From: Streptomyces sp. NBC_00659
GTDB taxonomy: Bacteria; Actinomycetota; Actinomycetes; Streptomycetales; Streptomycetaceae
Assembly: GCF_036226925.1 (NCBI RefSeq)
Contig: NZ_CP109031.1
Coordinates: 6,882,001 to 6,946,000, forward strand
Direction of reading: 5' to 3'
DNA length: 64,000 nucleotides
The notes under the pieces are model-generated. The model made no database searches. It saw only the letters and a list, made by a program, of their open reading frames with translations, and was not told the DNA's origin. A program made the position numbers and the translations under genes. The number at the start of each line of letters is the position of its first letter. Position 1 is the first letter of the stretch. Shown here one piece after another: positions 33,795 through 42,847 of this stretch.

Positions 33795-35990
33795 ATGAGT
33801 GCGGAGGCGACGAATCCCGCGAAGCCAGGCCCTGCCACGCCCGCCGACCGGCGCCCGGCGTCGCTGGAGCCCGGGGTGCCCCCGGCGCACCGCAAGAAGG
33901 CACGGGCCCGGATCGACCTGCGCCGGCTCGGGCGGGCCGCGCTGCTCGGGCCCGCGGCCCGCGACCGGCTGCCGGACGCGATCGGGCATGTGGCCGAGGC
34001 CCACCGCGCCCACCACCCCGACGCCAAACTGGAGCCCCTGCGCCGGGCTTACGTGCTCGCGGAGTCCTCGCACCGCGGCCAGATGCGCAAGAGCGGCGAG
34101 CCGTACATCACCCACCCGCTCGCCGTGACCCTGATCCTCGCCGAACTCGGCGCGGAGACGACGACGCTGACCGCGTCCCTGCTCCACGACACCGTCGAGG
34201 ACACGGAAGTGACGCTCGATCAGGTCCGTGAGGAGTTCGGCGACGAGGTCTGCTACCTGGTCGACGGTGTCACCAAGCTGGAGAAGGTCGACTACGGCGC
34301 CGCCGCCGAACCGGAGACCTTCCGCAAGATGCTCGTCGCCACGGGCAACGACGTCCGGGTCATGTCGATCAAACTCGCCGACCGGCTGCACAACATGCGG
34401 ACCCTCGGGGTCATGCGCCCCGAGAAACAGGCGCGCATCGCCAAGGTGACCCGGGACGTGCTCATCCCGCTCGCCGAGCGCCTCGGCGTGCAGGCCCTCA
34501 AGACCGAGCTGGAAGACCTCGTCTTCGCGATCCTGCACCCCGAGGAGTACGAGCACACCCGGGAGCTGATCGTCGAGAACGCGAGCCGGTCGGACGACCC
34601 GCTCGCGGAGATCGCCGAGGAGGTGCGCGTCGTCCTGCGCGACGCGGGCATCCAGGCCGAAGTCCTCATAAGGCCGAGGCACTTCGTCTCCGTGCACCGT
34701 GTGTCGCGCAAGCGCGGCCCGATGCGCGGTGCCGACTTCGGACGCCTCCTGGTGCTCGTGAACGAGGACGCCGACTGCTACGGCGTCCTCGGCGAACTGC
34801 ACACCTGTCTCACCCCGGTGGTCTCGGAGTTCAAGGACTTCATCGCCGTCCCCAAGTTCAACCTGTACCAGTCGCTGCACACGGCCGTCACCCGCGGCGA
34901 CGGCCAGGTCGCCGAAGTCCTCATCCGCACCCACCAGATGCACAAGGCCGCCGAGGCCGGAGTCATCGCGCTCGGCAATCCCTACGCCCCGCCGTCGGAG
35001 GAACAGCCGGACGGCGGAGGCGAGCGCTTCTTCGACGGCGAGCGCGCCGACCCCACCCGCCCCGGCTGGCTCTCGCGGCTCCTCGACTGGCAGCAGGGCG
35101 CCCCTGACCCGGACACCTTCTGGTCGACGCTGCGCGAAGACCTCGCCCAGGACCGTGAGATCACCGTCTTCCGCGCCGACGGAGGCTCGCTCGGCCTGCC
35201 GGAGGGCGCCAGTTGCGTCGACGCGGCGTACGCGCAGTATGGCGAGGACGCGCACGCCTGCATCGGCGCCCGCGTCAACGGCCGCCTGGCGACGCTGAGT
35301 ACGGTCCTGAGGGACGGCGACACCGTTCAACTGCTCATGGGCCAGGACCCCGCCTCCGAGCCCTCCAGGGAGTGGCTGGAGCACGCGCACACGGCCGCCG
35401 CGCGGATCGCCATCCAGCGCTGGATGGCCACACACCCCGCACCCGGCGACGAGGAGGCGGCCCGGGCCTCCGCCGCGGGCCCCCGGCCGCCCGTCGCGGT
35501 CCCGCCCCGCCCCGTCGAGACGCAGACCGCCCGCCCGGCGAGCGCTGTCGCCGACCCGCCCGGCGCGTCCGTACGCATGGCCGGCTGCTGTACGCCCGTA
35601 CCTCCCGACGAGGTGACCGGCTTCGCCGTCCGCGGGGGAGTGGTCACCGTGCACCGCGTGGAGTGCGCCGGAGCGGCGCGCATGAAGAGCGCGGGGCGCC
35701 CGGAGGTGGGAGTGCGCTGGGGCGACACCACTGAGTTCCGCGTCACCCTGGTCGCCGAGTCGTTCGGGCGCCCGCATCTGCTCGCCGACCTCACCGAAGC
35801 CATCGCGGGAGAGGGGGTCGCCGTCGTCTCCGCGACCGTCGAACCCCCGAGCCAGCAGCGGGTACGCCACACCTACACGCTCCAACTCCCGGACGCGGCC
35901 CACCTCCCGGGCCTGATGCGCGCGATGCGCAACGTGCCGGGCGTGTACGACGTGAGCCGCGCCCAGCATCCGGCGACCGCGGCACAGTAG
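33795..35990 (+). CDS. rshA: RelA/SpoT homologue (RshA-like)
   Basis: Bifunctional-type (p)ppGpp enzyme architecture, 731 residues. The HD hydrolase domain is intact: SSHRGQMRKSGEPYITHP near 92, LLHDTVEDT with His131-Asp132, KLADRLHNMRTL near 190. The synthetase domain at about 270-390 keeps FKDFIAVPKFNLYQSLHT but departs from consensus at the ATP-binding loop (RPRHFVSVHR rather than GRXKXXXSI) and at EVLIRT rather than EVQIRT. TGS, CC (GCCTPVPPDE) and ACT domains follow. This is the second Rsh of streptomycetes, distinct from RelA. ATG 33795 follows GGAGGT. Confidence 0.93.
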   Translation: MSAEATNPAKPGPATPADRRPASLEPGVPPAHRKKARARIDLRRLGRAALLGPAARDRLPDAIGHVAEAHRAHHPDAKLEPLRRAYVLAESSHRGQMRKSGEPYITHPLAVTLILAELGAETTTLTASLLHDTVEDTEVTLDQVREEFGDEVCYLVDGVTKLEKVDYGAAAEPETFRKMLVATGNDVRVMSIKLADRLHNMRTLGVMRPEKQARIAKVTRDVLIPLAERLGVQALKTELEDLVFAILHPEEYEHTRELIVENASRSDDPLAEIAEEVRVVLRDAGIQAEVLIRPRHFVSVHRVSRKRGPMRGADFGRLLVLVNEDADCYGVLGELHTCLTPVVSEFKDFIAVPKFNLYQSLHTAVTRGDGQVAEVLIRTHQMHKAAEAGVIALGNPYAPPSEEQPDGGGERFFDGERADPTRPGWLSRLLDWQQGAPDPDTFWSTLREDLAQDREITVFRADGGSLGLPEGASCVDAAYAQYGEDAHACIGARVNGRLATLSTVLRDGDTVQLLMGQDPASEPSREWLEHAHTAAARIAIQRWMATHPAPGDEEAARASAAGPRPPVAVPPRPVETQTARPASAVADPPGASVRMAGCCTPVPPDEVTGFAVRGGVVTVHRVECAGAARMKSAGRPEVGVRWGDTTEFRVTLVAESFGRPHLLADLTEAIAGEGVAVVSATVEPPSQQRVRHTYTLQLPDAAHLPGLMRAMRNVPGVYDVSRAQHPATAAQ

Positions 35991-36169
35991 ACCGGGCTTC
36001 ACGCGGTCGTCCGGCGGCGGGGGCGAAAACGGCGGCCCGGGCGGCCGGGCACGGGATGCCGGGTCCGGAAGCCGCGCGCTGCCCCCAAAGAGTCCTGGGA
36101 CCTACTCGTTCGGGTGGGCCGGGTGCGAGTCGGCCGCGCGGAGGAGGTGCGCGCTGGTAGCCGTGGTCC

Positions 36170-37666
36170 ATGCCGCACAACCCCACCCCCACGCCCGCAC
36201 GCCCGAGAAGCCGCCGCGTCACGGCGGCCCTGCTCGCCTCGGCCGTCTCCGTCTGCCTGATCGCCGCGAGCGCCCCGGACCCGGCCGGGCCCCTGGGGGT
36301 CGGCGACCGCCTCTTTCCGACCCTCGGCAACCCCGGGTACGACGTCGAGTCGTACGACCTCGACTTCGTCTATCCCGGCCGGAACGACAAGCTGCTCACC
36401 GCCGTGACCACGATCGACGCCGTGACCACCGAGTCGCTCGACCGGGTCAACCTCGACTTCGCGCACGGAAGCGTCCGGTCGGTCGAGGTCGACGGAGCTC
36501 CCGCCCGCTTCACCAAGGCCGGCGAGGATCTGGTGGTGACACCGGCCGAACGGCTGCCCGCCGGGAGCCCGGTGCGCATCACCGTGCGGCACACCAGCGA
36601 CCCGGTGAGCGCGAAGGGTCAGGACGGCGGCTGGGTACGGACCAAGGACGGGCTCGCGATGGCCGGTCAGGCCGACGCCGCGCACCTGGTCTACCCGTGC
36701 AACGACCACCCCTCCGACAAGGCCGTGTTCACCGTCCGTGTCACGGCCCCGGACGGGTACACGGTCGTCGCCAACGGACTGCCCCGAGGCACCCGCAAGG
36801 CCCGCGGTGCCACGACCTGGACGTACCGGACCGAGCACCCCATGGCCACCGAGCTGACCCAGGTGTCCATCGGCCGCTCGGCCGTGCTGCACCGGCAGGG
36901 GCCGCACGGCCTGCCCGTCCGGGATGTCGTCCCCAGCGCCGACCGCGCGGCGCTCGAACCGTGGCTGCGCAAGACCCCCGGCCAGATCGCCTGGATGGAG
37001 AGCAAGGTCGGACGGTATCCCTTCGAGACCTACGGGCTGCTGATGGCCCAGGCGCAGACCGGCTTCGAGCTGGAGACGCAGACGCTCTCGCTCTTCGAGA
37101 AGGAGCTCTTCACCCAGCCCGCCTACCCGAAGTGGTACGTCGACTCGATCATGGTGCACGAGCTGTCGCACCAGTGGTTCGGCGACAGCGTCACCCCCCG
37201 CACCTGGTCCGACGTATGGCTCAACGAAGGCCACGCCACCTGGTACGAAGCCCTGTACGCCGAGGAGAAGGCGCACAAGCCCATGGAGAAGCGGATGAAG
37301 GCGGCCTACCGGCTGTCCGACTCCTGGCGCGCCAGCGGCGGTCCGCCCGCCAGGCCCAAGGGACCCAAGCCCGGCCAGAAGATCAGCATCTTCCGGCCGA
37401 ACGTCTACGACGGGGCGGCCCTGGCCCTGTACGCGCTGCGCCAGGAGATCGGGCGCGCCGACTTCGAGCGCCTGGAGCGCACGTGGGTGAGCCTCAACCG
37501 CGACGGCGTGGCCTCGACGGCCGACTTCGTGGACCTCGCCTCCGCCGTTGCCGCACGCGATCTGAGCGGCTTCTTCAAGGAGTGGCTGTACGCCGCGAAG
37601 ACACCGCCGATGCCGGGGCACCCGGACTGGAAGAGCGACGCACCGAAGAAACGCAAGAGCGCGTGA
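36170..37666 (+). CDS. secreted M1-family metallopeptidase
   Basis: Zinc aminopeptidase-like protein of 498 residues with a signal peptide (basic RPRSRR then ALLASAVSVCLIAASA). It has the N-terminal beta-sandwich domain of the M1 family. The zinc motif HELSHQWFG is at about residues 330-338, with the third ligand Glu in WLNEGHATWYE 18 residues later. The exopeptidase GXMEN motif appears as QTGFELETQT, so substrate selection may differ. It is shorter than full M1 aminopeptidases and lacks the large C-terminal domain. A hairpin terminator follows at 37736-37759. Confidence 0.93.
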   Translation: MPHNPTPTPARPRSRRVTAALLASAVSVCLIAASAPDPAGPLGVGDRLFPTLGNPGYDVESYDLDFVYPGRNDKLLTAVTTIDAVTTESLDRVNLDFAHGSVRSVEVDGAPARFTKAGEDLVVTPAERLPAGSPVRITVRHTSDPVSAKGQDGGWVRTKDGLAMAGQADAAHLVYPCNDHPSDKAVFTVRVTAPDGYTVVANGLPRGTRKARGATTWTYRTEHPMATELTQVSIGRSAVLHRQGPHGLPVRDVVPSADRAALEPWLRKTPGQIAWMESKVGRYPFETYGLLMAQAQTGFELETQTLSLFEKELFTQPAYPKWYVDSIMVHELSHQWFGDSVTPRTWSDVWLNEGHATWYEALYAEEKAHKPMEKRMKAAYRLSDSWRASGGPPARPKGPKPGQKISIFRPNVYDGAALALYALRQEIGRADFERLERTWVSLNRDGVASTADFVDLASAVAARDLSGFFKEWLYAAKTPPMPGHPDWKSDAPKKRKSA

Positions 37667-37735
37667 GGCCCGCGCAGGGGGTCCCGGAGCGTCGGGAGTG
37701 CCCCCGGAACCCCGGGGCCGGGCCTGCCGCGGCAT

Positions 37736-37759
37736 CCCGCGGGCAGCGATGCCCGCGGG
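37736..37759 (+). terminator. hairpin after the M1 peptidase gene
   Basis: CCCGCGGGCA (37736-37745) and TGCCCGCGGG (37750-37759) form a perfect 10-bp stem with a GCGA loop, 70 bases after the stop codon. Confidence 0.65.
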
Positions 37760-37951
37760 TGTCCGGCGGGTCACGATAAGTCGCGTGACGGGCCAGGCCG
37801 TGCCGTGCGACCATCTTCGAGCCGGCGGCGCGGCCCCCCATGGAGGGTTGGTCCGGCCGGAACCGGGAATCTCCCGGTGGCCACGCGCGTTGTTCCCTTT
37901 GCGGGGCGGCGTCCGTCGGCCCGCGGCTCAGCCCATCTACGTAAGGATCCA

Positions 37952-39448
37952 ATGACCTCCTCTTCTTCCCCTTCCCAGGACGCGCAGACTTCCGCGCAGA
38001 ACTACCCCGAAGGTCTTCGGGCCGATGCCCTGATGGAAGAGGACGTCGCCTGGAGCCACGAGATCGACGGAGACCGGGACGGCGAGCAGTTCGAACGCTC
38101 CGAGCGCGCGGCCCTGCGCCGTGTGGCGGGCCTCTCCACCGAGCTCGAGGACGTCACCGAGGTCGAGTACCGACAGCTCCGTCTGGAGCGCGTCGTCCTC
38201 GTCGGTGTCTGGACCTCGGGGACCATCCAGGACGCGGACAACTCGCTGGCCGAGCTGGCCGCGCTCGCGGAGACCGCGGGAGCGCTCGTGCTCGACGGCC
38301 TCGTCCAGCGCCGTGACAAGCCCGACGCGGCCACGTACATCGGTTCCGGCAAGGCCAACGAGCTCCGGGACATCGTGATCGAGACCGGCGCCGACACCGT
38401 GATCTGTGACGGTGAACTGAGCCCCGGCCAGCTGATCCACCTCGAGGACGTCGTCAAGGTCAAGGTCATCGACCGTACGGCCCTGATCCTCGACATCTTC
38501 GCCCAGCACGCCAAGTCCCGGGAGGGCAAGGCGCAGGTGGCGCTCGCGCAGATGCAGTACATGCTGCCGAGGCTGCGAGGCTGGGGTCAGTCGCTGTCCC
38601 GTCAGATGGGCGGCGGCAAGGGCGGCGGCCTCGCCACCCGTGGTCCCGGTGAGACCAAGATCGAGACGGACCGGCGTCGTATCCGCGAGAAGATGGCGAA
38701 GATGCGCCGGGAGATCGCGGAGATGAAGACCGGCCGCGAGATCAAGCGCCAGGAGCGCCGCCGCAACAAGGTGCCCTCGGTCGCCATCGCCGGTTACACG
38801 AACGCCGGCAAGTCGTCCCTGCTCAACCGCCTCACCGGCGCGGGCGTCCTCGTCGAGAACGCGCTGTTCGCGACCCTCGACCCGACCGTGCGCCGGGCCG
38901 AGACCCCGAGCGGGCGGCTGTACACGCTGGTCGACACGGTCGGATTCGTACGCCATCTGCCGCACCACCTGGTCGAGGCGTTCCGCTCCACCATGGAGGA
39001 GGTCGGCGACTCCGACCTGATCCTGCACGTCGTGGACGGTTCGCACCCGGCACCGGAGGAGCAGCTGGCCGCGGTCCGCGAGGTCATCGGTGACGTCGGC
39101 GCGACCAAGGTGCCCGAGATCGTCGTGATCAACAAGGCGGACGCGGCGGACCCGCTGGTGCTCCAGCGCCTGCTGCGGATCGAGAAGCGTTCCATCGCTG
39201 TCTCGGCGCGTACGGGCCAGGGCATGGACGAACTGCTCGCGCTGATCGACAACGAGCTGCCGCGCCCCTCGGTCGAGGTCGAGGCGCTCGTTCCGTACAC
39301 GCACGGCAAGCTCGTCGCCCGCGCCCACACCGAGGGCGAGGTGATCTCCGAGGAGCACACCGAGGAGGGCACCCTGCTCAAGGCGCGGGTGCACGAGGAG
39401 CTGGCGGCGGACCTCGCACCGTACGTCGCGGTGCCGGCCCTCCGGTAG
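37952..39448 (+). CDS. hflX: GTPase HflX
   Basis: Ribosome-associated GTPase that splits stalled or heat-damaged ribosomes. 498 residues. The N-terminal HflX domain contains ATYIGSGKANEL and ICDGELSPGQLIHLED. A helical linker (GPGETKIETDRRRIREKMAKM) precedes the G domain with G1 GYTNAGKSS near residue 280, G3 DTVGF, G4 NKAD and G5 SARTG. ATG at 37952 follows AAGGA. The upstream 285 bases hold the terminator of the M1 gene and no other gene. A strong terminator follows at 39482-39535. Confidence 0.97.
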   Translation: MTSSSSPSQDAQTSAQNYPEGLRADALMEEDVAWSHEIDGDRDGEQFERSERAALRRVAGLSTELEDVTEVEYRQLRLERVVLVGVWTSGTIQDADNSLAELAALAETAGALVLDGLVQRRDKPDAATYIGSGKANELRDIVIETGADTVICDGELSPGQLIHLEDVVKVKVIDRTALILDIFAQHAKSREGKAQVALAQMQYMLPRLRGWGQSLSRQMGGGKGGGLATRGPGETKIETDRRRIREKMAKMRREIAEMKTGREIKRQERRRNKVPSVAIAGYTNAGKSSLLNRLTGAGVLVENALFATLDPTVRRAETPSGRLYTLVDTVGFVRHLPHHLVEAFRSTMEEVGDSDLILHVVDGSHPAPEEQLAAVREVIGDVGATKVPEIVVINKADAADPLVLQRLLRIEKRSIAVSARTGQGMDELLALIDNELPRPSVEVEALVPYTHGKLVARAHTEGEVISEEHTEEGTLLKARVHEELAADLAPYVAVPALR

Positions 39449-39481
39449 GCGACCGGATCGGCACCCCGGCGGGCGACCGCT

Positions 39482-39535
39482 CGGCATGCGCGAAGGCCCG
39501 CCCCCTCCCGAGGGGGCGGGCCTTCGCGCATGCCG
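39482..39535. terminator. strong bidirectional terminator between hflX and the serine protease
   Basis: 26-base arms 39482-39507 and 39510-39535 are perfect reverse complements. The stem would be about 25 bp and mostly G+C, with a 4-nt loop. It ends two convergent genes: 33 bases after the hflX stop and 20 after the protease stop. Confidence 0.9.
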
Positions 39536-39554
39536 GCCTGTCACGTCGTGCGGG

Positions 39555-40784
39555 TCAGCGCCCGGCGAACTTCGCGCTCACCGAGTCGTACACACCCTTG
39601 GCCACATCGCCCAGCCGCGGGCCCGCCAGCCAGCCGAACTTGACCGGGCCGATCGAGGTGTTGGACACCAGAGCCGGCTTGCCGTCCGAACCCGTGGCCA
39701 CCCAGCCGCCGCCCGAGGAACCGCCGGTCATGGTGCAGCCGATGCGGTACATGGTCGGGTCGGACTGCGCGACCGACAGCCGTCCCGGCTTGTCCGTGCA
39801 CTGGTACAGCTTCTGGCCGTCGAACGGCGCCGCGGCCGGGTACCCGGTGGCCGTGATGCTCGACACCTGGGGCACGGCCGGAGCGTTGAAGTTCACCGGC
39901 AGCGCCGAACCCACCGTCTCCTCGAGGGACTTGCCGTTGCCGCCCTTCTCCGGCGTCACATGCAGCACCGCGTAGTCGTACGAGGCTCCCTGGCCGCCCG
40001 TGGAACCGCCCTGCTCGATCCACTGGTCCGAGGTCTGCGCCCAGTCGCTCCACCACACACCGTACGGAGCGACCTCCTGGCGCGGGGCGCTCTCCAACTG
40101 CGCCTCCGTCCTGCCGGCGTCGTTGTACGAGGGCACGAAGGCGATGTTGCGGTACCAGCCGCCCTTCTTGCCGGCGTGCACACAGTGGCCCGCGGTCCAC
40201 ACGAGGTTGGACTTGCCCGGGTGCGCCGGGTCCTCGACCACCGTCGCCGAGCAGACCATCGTGCCCTCGGGGGCGTCGAAGAACACCTTGCCCGCCTCGG
40301 GCACGCCGGCGTGGTACGACGCCTTCACGGCCTGAGCCGTCACCGGGGCCGGTTCCGGGTCGGTGACGCCCTGGTCACCGGTGAGGTCGGCGTCGTCGAC
40401 GCCCTTGTTCTTGTCCGGGTCGTCCGCGCCGCGCATGCGGGCCGGGTCCCAGAGGTCCTTGATGATCGGGTTGATGAAGTCGTCGGCCTGGCGCAGCCAT
40501 TCGTCCTTGTCCCAGTTCTTCCAGGCGCCGTCCTTCCACTTGTCGACATCGATGCCGTGCTCTTTGAGCTTGTCCTTGATGTCGTCCGGGATCTGGATCT
40601 TGCCGTCACCACCCTGGGACGCGGAGGCGGTCGGCTCACCGCTCGCCGTGTCGCTGCCCGAGTCGCAGGCGGTGGCCGTCAGCGTCAGGGCCGCTGCGAG
40701 GCCGACGGCGGCCAGGAGGGGGGACGTTCTGCGGCGCGCGCTCCTGCCTCGACGGGTGGCGAAGGGCGGGCGTATGGATCGCAT
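39555..40784 (-). CDS. secreted trypsin-like serine peptidase, probable lipoprotein
   Basis: 409 residues from ATG 40784. The signal region has RRGRSARRR, a hydrophobic core and a lipobox TATAC near residues 40-45, so Tat or Sec export and lipid anchoring are both possible. A Lys/Asp-rich helical segment (about 70-140) precedes the peptidase domain. The catalytic triad is in WTAGHC (His), YDYAVLHV (Asp) and TGGSSGGGW (Ser), spaced as in the S1/glutamyl endopeptidase group. Cysteines flank the histidine loop. GGGGAG lies 7 nt before the ATG. Confidence 0.92.
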   Translation of the reverse strand: MRSIRPPFATRRGRSARRRTSPLLAAVGLAAALTLTATACDSGSDTASGEPTASASQGGDGKIQIPDDIKDKLKEHGIDVDKWKDGAWKNWDKDEWLRQADDFINPIIKDLWDPARMRGADDPDKNKGVDDADLTGDQGVTDPEPAPVTAQAVKASYHAGVPEAGKVFFDAPEGTMVCSATVVEDPAHPGKSNLVWTAGHCVHAGKKGGWYRNIAFVPSYNDAGRTEAQLESAPRQEVAPYGVWWSDWAQTSDQWIEQGGSTGGQGASYDYAVLHVTPEKGGNGKSLEETVGSALPVNFNAPAVPQVSSITATGYPAAAPFDGQKLYQCTDKPGRLSVAQSDPTMYRIGCTMTGGSSGGGWVATGSDGKPALVSNTSIGPVKFGWLAGPRLGDVAKGVYDSVSAKFAGR

Positions 40785-41141
40785 GGTGTAACTCCCCCTG
40801 GAATCATGGGAACGGTGCGGTGCGTCTGCGGGTGCCTGAGCGGCTTGTTCGGCAGGGCCGAACGGCATCACAGACTATGCGGTCGCCATGAGGGACGGCC
40901 GACGGAACGGCAACGGTTCAGCTACGGGGGCGCTCCCGCGGTACCCGGCGGTCTCTGACGGAGAGCCATCGCGCGCGCCGCCGATCCACCCCGGCGAAGA
41001 ACCGGCGAAGAACCCGGCGAGGAACCTCGAATTCACCCGCTTCCCAACGCGACCGGCGTCGTTGGTACGTACGGGGGGCCTGCCGCCTGCGTCCGGACCC
41101 TTCTGCCAACTCGCCTCTGAACAGCGGGAGGACCTGAAGTC
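40785..41141. other. intergenic region between serine protease and siderophore module
   Basis: 357 bases between divergent starts. It contains three head-to-tail copies of CCGGCGARGAAC (40991-41025). No TTAGGTTAGGCTAACCTAA-like iron box was found by eye. An 87-codon open frame on the plus strand covers it, but its composition and lack of a ribosome binding site do not support a gene. Confidence 0.5.
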
Positions 41142-42623
41142 GTGGCCGTGACCGAGTCAGTGGTGGTGCCGGTGGAGGCGCCAGGGGCATCCGAGAGGGC
41201 GCGGGACACCGGCGCCGAGGCGCCCGAGCGGGCGCGCGCCGCGCACGAAGGTATTCTGCGGCGCCAGTCGGCGCGCGAATCGGCGGCTCGCACCTACGCG
41301 CGCGCCCTTCCGATCGTTCCCGTACGGGCCCGCGGACTGACGATCGAGGGTGCCGACGGGCGCCGCTATCTCGACTGCCTCTCCGGAGCCGGGACCCTGG
41401 CCCTCGGACACAACCACCCCGTCGTCCTGGAAGCGATCAGAAAGGTCCTCGACTCGGGCGCGCCCTTGCACGTCCTGGACCTCGCGACACCGGTCAAGGA
41501 CGCCTTCACCACCGAGCTGTTCAGCACCCTTCCGCCGCGGTTCGCGGACCGCGCGCGGGTCCAGTTCTGCGGACCGGCCGGGACGGACGCCGTGGAGGCC
41601 GCGTTCAAACTGGTGCGCGCGGCCACCGGCCGCACCGGAATGCTCGCGTTCACCGGCGCCTACCACGGGATGACCGCGGGGGCGCTGGAAGCGTCGGGCG
41701 GCGCGACCGACGTACGCGTCGCGCGCCTGCCCTATCCGCAGGACTACCGCTGCCCGTTCGGCATCGGCGGCGACCGCGGCGCCGAACTCGCCGCGCGCTG
41801 GACGGAGTCCCTCCTGGACGACACCAAGTCGGGCGTCCCGCTCCCCGCCGGGATGATCTTCGAGCCCGTCCAGGGCGAGGGCGGGGTCATTCCCGCGCCG
41901 GACGCCTGGACACGGCGGATGCGCGAGATCACACAGAACCGGAACATCCCGCTGATCGTGGACGAGGTCCAGACGGGTGTGGGCCGGACCGGCACCTTCT
42001 GGGCGGTGGAACACAGCGGGATCACCCCGGATGTGATGGTGCTGTCCAAGGCCATCGGCGGCAGCCTGCCACTGGCCGTCATCGTCTACCGCGACGACCT
42101 CGACGTCTGGGAGCCCGGCGCCCACGCCGGCACCTTCCGCGGCAACCAACTGGCCATGGCCGCCGGCACGGCCACCCTGGCGTACGTCCGCGAGCACGGC
42201 CTCGCCGAACGCGCGGCGACCGTCGGGGCCCGCATGCTGGACCGGCTGCGCGCGCTCGCCACGGAGTTCCCCTGCGTCGGCGACGTTCGCGGCCGCGGTC
42301 TGATGATCGGCGTCGAACTCGTCGACCCCGAAGGGCCGCCGCAGCCCACGCCCGACGGTCCCACGCCCGACGGCCCCCGCCCCGCCGCCCCCGAACTCGC
42401 CGCCGCCGTCCAGCGGGAGTGCCTGAGCCGGGGCCTGATCGTGGAACTCGGCGGCCGCCGGTCCAGCGTCGTACGACTCCTGCCTCCCCTGACGATCAGC
42501 GACGAACAGGCGTCGGCCGTGCTCGACCGGCTTGCCGACGCGGTGAGCGCGGTGAGCGCCACGGCCCTGCGCGACCGGAGACCCGGGAGGGACGGGACAC
42601 GGGGTGCCGACGGTCCTGAGTGA
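41142..42623 (+). CDS. class III aminotransferase (diaminobutyrate-2-oxoglutarate type)
   Basis: PLP enzyme of 493 residues. GLTIEGADGRRYLDCLSGAGTLALGHNHP is the N-terminal family signature; AYHGMTAG, EPVQGEGGVIP, LIVDEVQTGVGRTG and the PLP lysine in VLSKAIGGSLP (near 305) follow. It resembles diaminobutyrate transaminases such as RhbA, which make 2,4-diaminobutyrate from aspartate semialdehyde for 1,3-diaminopropane-based siderophores. It is first of a three-gene run with an IucA/IucC synthetase and a GNAT acyltransferase. The C-terminal 25 residues are Arg/Gly-rich. Start GTG 41142. Product assignment rests on family and context. Confidence 0.9.
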   Translation: MAVTESVVVPVEAPGASERARDTGAEAPERARAAHEGILRRQSARESAARTYARALPIVPVRARGLTIEGADGRRYLDCLSGAGTLALGHNHPVVLEAIRKVLDSGAPLHVLDLATPVKDAFTTELFSTLPPRFADRARVQFCGPAGTDAVEAAFKLVRAATGRTGMLAFTGAYHGMTAGALEASGGATDVRVARLPYPQDYRCPFGIGGDRGAELAARWTESLLDDTKSGVPLPAGMIFEPVQGEGGVIPAPDAWTRRMREITQNRNIPLIVDEVQTGVGRTGTFWAVEHSGITPDVMVLSKAIGGSLPLAVIVYRDDLDVWEPGAHAGTFRGNQLAMAAGTATLAYVREHGLAERAATVGARMLDRLRALATEFPCVGDVRGRGLMIGVELVDPEGPPQPTPDGPTPDGPRPAAPELAAAVQRECLSRGLIVELGGRRSSVVRLLPPLTISDEQASAVLDRLADAVSAVSATALRDRRPGRDGTRGADGPE

Positions 42624-42847
42624 CGGCCCGGCCTCCGCCGCACCGGGCGTACGCATTCCGGTGTGACCCGCCGGAACACCCGCCCGAGGACACCACGGAC
42701 CCGGCGGGCCAGGTCGGAGCGGAACCACCCGCGCCCACCGCCCTCCCCGCCCCACCGACCGACCAGGAACGCAGAGCGTGCGACGCCCGTCGGTTCCGCC
42801 CCGGTCCCGTCGCCGCACGAGCCCGAACGACCCGCAAGGAACTTCTC

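Noticed and set aside
40785..41141. Iron-box search upstream of the siderophore module
   Set aside because: No 19-bp TTAGGTTAGGCTAACCTAA-like palindrome was found by eye; a matrix scan would be needed to exclude weak sites.
40888..41151. 87-codon frame before the siderophore aminotransferase
   Set aside because: No ribosome binding site, composition unlike neighbouring genes and it overlaps a tandem repeat; it also runs into the aminotransferase start.
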